Both the position numbers and the translations under genes were made by a program. A DNA stretch of 64,000 nucleotides. Origin: Amphiura filiformis (lineage: Eukaryota > Echinodermata > Ophiuroidea > Amphilepidida > Amphiuridae). The notes under the pieces are model-generated. The model was not told where the DNA came from. It ran no database searches and saw only the letters and a list, made by a program, of their open reading frames with translations. The stretch is taken from the NCBI RefSeq assembly GCF_039555335.1, contig NC_092637.1:46083613-46147612 (forward strand), read 5' to 3'. This document shows, one piece after another, positions 58,570 to 64,000 of the stretch. Numbering within the stretch: the first letter of the stretch is position 1; each line of letters starts with the position of its first letter.

Positions 58570-60462
58570 GTAAGTTTTAGAATTAAAAAAAAAAAGAATG
58601 TCATTTTTGACTTGCCTGAACTATGTTCGGAGGTAGACTTAGTAATCACTTTGGGGTGTGTCCGTGTGTGGGGGGGTGTGTGTTCAGAAAAGCTTGCGAA
58701 CACGTTATCTTGAGAACCGTAAGTGTTATGATGATGAAACTTGGTAGGGGCTAGCATGACCAGAAGGTCTCAACCTGCAAAAATATGGTAATTAAGATAC
58801 CTAATTTGCATAATTTATGCATAACAAGCAAAATATCTTGTGTTGAACAGATTAACCCCAGACGGAGACAATGAAACACAAGGCAACAGCAAATTTTGGC
58901 AATACTTATTGGCCATCAGGATAGACAATAATTTTATTTTCATAAACAAAGATTTAAGCCATTATATCATTACAAGCAAAGGGTTTGTACACAACCCTGG
59001 AATGAAATCAGAAAGGATGGGATTCCAAGATAAAAGCAAAAATACTCAATCCAATTTCTGTTCTCCAGCAAACACCCGACTGGAGAATCTGAATCCCAAT
59101 CGCAAATTCAAAAGGGAACTCCAGAATAAGAGCAAAATGCTCAACCCAATTTCTATTCTACAATATACGTCTAGCCCTCTTCTTTTGTTCCATTATCTAT
59201 TGTATTTCTTTTGTTCAAAGTCTGGTCAACTGTCGATTATATCAAGTAATGTGGACAGGTCAAGATAATCTGGACAGGTCAAGATAATCTTGGTCAGGTC
59301 AAGATATTCTTGGTCAGGTCAATAAATTTTGAACAAGAGAAGTACATGTTCATATTTAGAAACACTGGCCACGTTATTTGACTTTTTGGACATTTCAACA
59401 AACTTAAAATGCATCAAAGTTTAATATATTTCACTCGATCAGCATAAATTATTATGCAAGTTTATGCATATTAGATTTAAATGAAGATGGTAAACAATAC
59501 TTATGTGTATTGAATGACACCAAGAACACCTTTATTGAATAATGCAAATTAGTTTGTATTATGTCTTAAAGCCTGTATAATTAGGACGAGGATGTCAATC
59601 TACCTTTGTCCCCCTCTCCCAACTAACGCAGATTCCGACAAAGTAGGTAACAAAACAAGAGCCATGAGGTCTTACAAATTAAGTTCAACCAAGGATATTT
59701 TGCACCTAAAATGCAGTACATTACAGGCCACATGACCAGATGTAGAAAAACTACAACAATCTGCGGCCTAACCACGGGGGTGACACTAAATTCACGGTTA
59801 TTCTATTACGCACGCAAACCTATGACAAATCCCGCTGGTTTGCTTGGTAGAAAATGAGTCCAGTTATCGATCGGTTATGGATATTAGCATGTTCGACCCC
59901 TTGATTATGTTAATTACGGTTGACAAATAAAGCCGCCATTCAGTTTGCGAACTTTGTCTGTTAAATGCGAGTACCAAGCTTGAAAGTCGCCCCTCTGAGA
60001 GCTGAGACCACTGACCTCCACTGACCTCGTTTGTTTTTGTTTCCTCGTGTGATGATAAATATCATTCAATCTATAGTTATCGGACGTACACGTTGTATTA
60101 CCGCCCTAAGCAGTTTGTTTTTAAAAACAAGTAAATAATCATTACTCGCCGTTCTATTTGATCTTGTGCATTTCCCAATTCACGTAATAAATTGAAACGC
60201 CCTCAACTGAGCTGAGGCCACTGATTATGTAATCACCCGAGTGTTTTGAATTTTGATTTATACACTACAGCGTGTGAGCCGGTTAGTAATATTAATGAAG
60301 TGACACACTGATGCACGGCGTTTATAGCACTTGTACATGTCACTTGCTGAATACGTATAGGCCTACTCATAGTATTTAAAATCTATGGCCTACTAGAAGA
60401 GTTTAGGTCTATCAAAAGAATGATTGAATGATTTTGGAGATTATCCCGGAGATTATCAAGGG
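58570..60462. other. Downstream intron, no exon recognised
   Basis: About 58843-58925 reads DNETQGNSKFWQYLL in one plus frame, faintly like the linker before reverse transcriptase in LINEs. At 59247-59330, ggtcaggtcaagat-type words repeat about five times. No LDLa-like sequence is seen. Confidence 0.4.
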
Positions 60463-60967
60463 CTGTGTAATAATTCTGAGCCGGGGAAGGGTGGTTTTTT
60501 TTGCACATAGGCCCTATTCATGGTAGGCCTCGCCTATTAAATAAAATGCTCTAAAAAGGCTTAGGATAACAGTACGTTACCGGGGTAAAATTTCGAATGG
60601 CCCGCCAAATATCGATTTCCCCCTCTCAGCCTGCCAAAATCGCTTGCACCCCCTCTCGGTCGGCCAAAATTCTTAGCCCCCCCTCTTGCACATGCCAATG
60701 ATTTGCGGGTATCATGCGGTATGGCTTATTATGTTGCGAGCGCGGCGAGCTGGAAAATTTGCATATTAAAGCTTTTTCCGTACTGTTTTCGAAGCCTTTT
60801 TAGAGCGTTTTATTTAAAACGCACCCCATGGATGTGTGCCAAAAATCGCTTTCCCCCTCTCGGCTGGCCAAAATTGCTTGTCCCCTCTTGCGGCTCGCCA
60901 ACAAATTCTTGCCCCCCCCCCCCAATGTTACCCTCCCCCAGGGATCATAACTATTGCACAGCCCCTA
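60463..60967. mobile_element. Inverted-repeat element with polyC words, copy 2
   Basis: gggctgtgtaataattctga at the left and aactattgcacagcccc at the right, with repeated gcctgccaaaa and gccccccc words, as at 39471. Confidence 0.72.
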
Positions 60968-61079
60968 ATGATTTCAAAAGAGAAATAGGCCTACAGCAAT
61001 TTTATGAAAACAAAACAAATATACAGATAGATAGCCGTAAACTAAATGGGACATCTATTGCATTGATTTTCTTGCACAA

Positions 61080-61285
61080 CTTTTATTTATTCATCTAATA
61101 ATTAATTAGTTAATTAATGAATGAATGTATGAATTAATTACTTAATAAATTAATAAATAAATTAATAAATTAATAAATAAATTAATAAATTAATTAATTA
61201 ATTAATTAATTAATTTATTTATTTATTTATTCATTTATTAATTTATTTATTTGCTTGTTTATTTATTTATTTAATTTAGGCCTAT
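61080..61285. repeat. AT tetranucleotide satellite with inverted halves
   Basis: taattaat / aaataaat units in the left half are followed by tttattta units in the right half. At 61560-61610 a gattgatt satellite follows. Confidence 0.9.
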
Positions 61286-62339
61286 TGAAGTAACTCAGCT
61301 CTTAAACATTTCACGTACTCACTTGCAACGGCTCAACGAATTAATTGATACATCAATTCTTCAAGTTATCAATCAATCAAACAATAACAATATTAATAAT
61401 TATATAATAGTCAATTTCGATCAATAGACTTATCAAACCATCAAACAATGAAACAATGAACTGATCGACCAATCAAGTTGTCGATCAATTTTAATTTTAT
61501 GACTTGTGATGACGTGAGACTAAATGACTGACAGATTGACTGATTGATATGTTGATGTATGGGTTGATTGATTGATGAATTGATTGATTGATTGATTGAT
61601 GATTGATTGTTGGAATAAAGTGTGAAGGTATAACAGGTAAATGAATGAATGCAAGAGTAATTGAGAGGAGGGAGTTGATTGGTTGATTGATTTACTGACC
61701 ATATTTTATTTCACACAATATTATTTTGTAAGATGGATGATTACTGAATCTGTCATTATGGTAAAATAGACAGTGGTGACGGTAGATTTCTTGGCATTGG
61801 TGGATGAATTAATTTTTCTGAAATAAATGCGAGCAATAAATTGCCATTTTGAAATTAAAGTGAGACAGGTGTCAAAAAAAAAAAAAAAAATCATCATTAT
61901 ATCAATGTGTTTTTCATTATTAGACACATTAACATAATGCACTTTTGATAATACATTAAACAAACTTTCAAAAGTTATGCAAATCGGATAAAAAATTTAA
62001 AAACAACGCTTTTTTTTTAATTTTCAAACGCGCTTTTTTACACATTTCATTTTTTCACCATATTTCGACCTGAAATAAAATGTAGCTCCATAAGTATACC
62101 CACCATAAAAGGCCTTAAACTTTGCATATATTGTCTTTAGACTATTTTCTACTGCATGCACCTACAATCAAATTAATCTTTCTGGGACAATTATAAAAAT
62201 ATTTGGTCAAATTTACAAAATTTTAATAATTTTAATAATATTGTTCATGATATAATTAATTGGGTTGTTTTGTCATCAGAATGAGATTAATTTTAAGTGA
62301 GTGAGTGATGAAGTGAGTATAAATAAATTAATAAATAAA

Positions 62340-62372
62340 TTAATTAAGTAAGTAAGTAAGTAAGTAAGTAGT
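62340..62372 (+). repeat. (taag)n microsatellite
   Basis: aagtaagtaagtaagtaagt; taaataaat stretches surround it. 61286-62650 is otherwise AT-rich without features. Confidence 0.8.
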
Positions 62373-62650
62373 TAATAATAAATAAATTATAAATTATAGT
62401 ATACACAAGTTATTGTAATATATTTTTTCCAATAGAGGCATAACATTCTGTTTCAAAATATTTATTTAAATTTATTTGATTATTTTCTAACTTAAATATT
62501 TTCTTTAGAGCAAAGACAAATATTTTCCCTTTTCTCTTGTAGAGCTGTCTCCAATTTGAGCCCAAAATAAAACTCTGCTTCTTTTATTATTGATTTAATT
62601 TCACGATTTATTCCATTGAGCAATATCAAGGATTAAAATCACACGTCTCA

Positions 62651-62835
62651 CAACAGATAGTTACTTGGCTTAGTGGTTGTACGCTGTGCCTTTCAACCGA
62701 GAGGTACCGAGATCGATTCCCGCCTCCGCCTACTATTTTGTTCAAGACTGGAAAGAATGAAGCTTATTTGACTTTACAACACTAAATTATTCATGGCTTA
62801 CCCTACCTGGTGGTGTAAAGTGCTACTGGTAAACA
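62651..62835 (+). mobile_element. tRNA-derived SINE
   Basis: A-box tggcttagtggttgt and B-box agatcgattcccgcc, about 45 bp apart, with a non-tRNA body. No mature tRNA fold is evident to me. Confidence 0.68.
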
Positions 62836-63421
62836 TGAATATGAATTTATAACACAATGGCTAATTTAAATAAGAATGCGGCCTCATGCTAATTAGGGAG
62901 TGCCTCTTCCTATCAATTATTCCATGGCCTAACCCCAACCAAAAAAGGTCGAGGAAGGTACCCAGGAATATGCGTTGATTTGGTTCAAGACATTTGTTCT
63001 ATAAGTATATTAAAGATAAATATAAATTCTATGGTGTTAAATGAGTTACCGCCATGTCTAGGTAAAATACACCCACTTTGACCTTTGAACTATTTACATA
63101 TTCATTATTAATATTACGAATATGTATAATCGAGTGGGACATGACCACAAGTGAATTGAATAGAATCTCCGGTTAAAATCAATGCTGTATTGATTTGATT
63201 AAATCACTTTCAATTGACACTAGATAAGACTCAGTAGACTCAAACGCAGGACACACGGGAAGAATATTACACTGTCTCGGTGTGTTTTTATTTTGGAAAA
63301 CCCTAAACTTACACAAGATAATCATATCAGCTTTTCCAGTTTGTCTTTTGGAAAATGAATAAACCATAACAACAAAATTCGTTTATTTTGGCTCATCAGT
63401 ATATGTAAGATAAGCGGTTCA

Positions 63422-63581
63422 AAACAGACCATTACCATGGACTAATCGGTGTCTTGTTGAGGTATGGTGAGCATGTTAGTCGCTCGGAAGGCTCGACCCC
63501 TTTGGTGCCTCGCCTTCCGAGCGACTAACATGCTCACCATACCTCAACAAGACACCGATTATCTATGGTAATGGTCTGTTT
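63422..63581. repeat. Near-perfect 71-bp inverted repeat (hairpin)
   Basis: Left arm 63422-63492 (aaacagaccattaccat ... ctcggaaggc) pairs with right arm 63512-63581, with about three mismatches and a 19-nt loop. A second perfect small hairpin lies at 63905-63931 (acatgacatgttt / aaacatgtcatgt). 62836-63421 and 63582-64000 are otherwise without recognised features. Confidence 0.88.
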
Positions 63582-64000
63582 CTCACCCTTTATCTACTAC
63601 GTAAGCATTACTGAGGAACGTGGAGCCCACAAATAACCTGACAAAGGGATTTTTTATAATGGCCGAAACTTTCCACTCTATCAGCTTTTCATCATATAAT
63701 TAGTGCATACAATCAATTGCTCTGAAGGCTACATTCCTTGGAGTTAAACCTCTAGGTATCATACCTGGAAGCTACAATGACTGATATTAATATGAAATAT
63801 AGAGATACAGGTGCATATAAGTGGAAGGTGCAAGATAAAAGAAAACAAACATCTCCTTGTTTAATACATGTATATAGCTTGTCCTCTATGTATATGTAAT
63901 TAAACATGACATGTTTAAAAACATGTCATGTTAAAAGAGTTAAAACTCTTGATCGATAAGTCTGTCTTCTGTAAGGACTCCTTTCTATGTTAGAATTTTT

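Noticed and set aside
58840-59268. 142-codon open frame as a host gene downstream of exon 25
   Set aside because: The start shows faint similarity to a LINE linker and the rest has no pattern; there is no splice or domain support.

Overview
This is eukaryotic genomic DNA: AT-rich, dense in short non-autonomous DNA transposons, with small exons separated by long introns. I infer a marine invertebrate deuterostome, perhaps an echinoderm. That rests only on genome texture and on the LDLa/FZ gene content; no sequence here fixes the species. No bacterial-type operon, CRISPR array or rRNA is present.

One plus-strand gene accounts for all the protein coding I can support. It is seen as 27 complete exons from 1624 to 58569, and both gene ends lie outside the window. 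Twenty-six exons each encode one LDL-receptor class A (LDLa) module, and one (38239-38586) encodes a frizzled-type cysteine-rich domain (FZ). Every exon is bounded by phase-1 introns. The first cysteine of most modules is a split codon, T|GT or T|GC, created only by splicing. The exceptions are the modules that follow an exon ending in G or A, and each of those carries its own complete first cysteine. The product is probably a secreted or membrane-anchored multi-LDLa/FZ protein, in the broad company of corin-like or scavenger/lipoprotein-receptor-like proteins. No transmembrane, protease or SRCR exon is visible, so I give no family name.

Layout: LDLa exons 1-5 (1.6-11.2 kb); a 10.6 kb transposon-filled intron; LDLa exons 6-12 (21.8-27.2 kb); an exon triplicated at a 127-bp period (28143-28510); LDLa exons 14-17 (30.4-36.1 kb); the FZ exon 18 (38.2 kb); LDLa exons 19-24 (40.3-49.7 kb). 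Intron 24 (49727-58461) holds two opposite arrays. The first is seven copies of the 3' half of exon 24, each with a good 5' splice site and no acceptor. The second is 35 copies of the 5' half of an LDLa exon, each with a good branch point, pyrimidine tract and acceptor but no consensus donor. The second array ends in the intact exon 25 (58462-58569). From 58570 to the end I see only intronic or intergenic repeats.

The introns carry many datable insertions: hAT-like elements with 8-bp target duplications, piggyBac-like MITEs flanked by TTAA, Tc1/mariner-like MITEs flanked by TA, four tRNA-derived SINEs, 3' fragments of LINE/Penelope-like retroelements, long foldbacks and several satellites. 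The most interesting signal is the way this gene multiplies half-exons and splice sites: the donor-only and acceptor-only arrays, the exon trio separated by 13-nt pseudo-introns, and single-step half-exon duplications at 41959 and about 35430.
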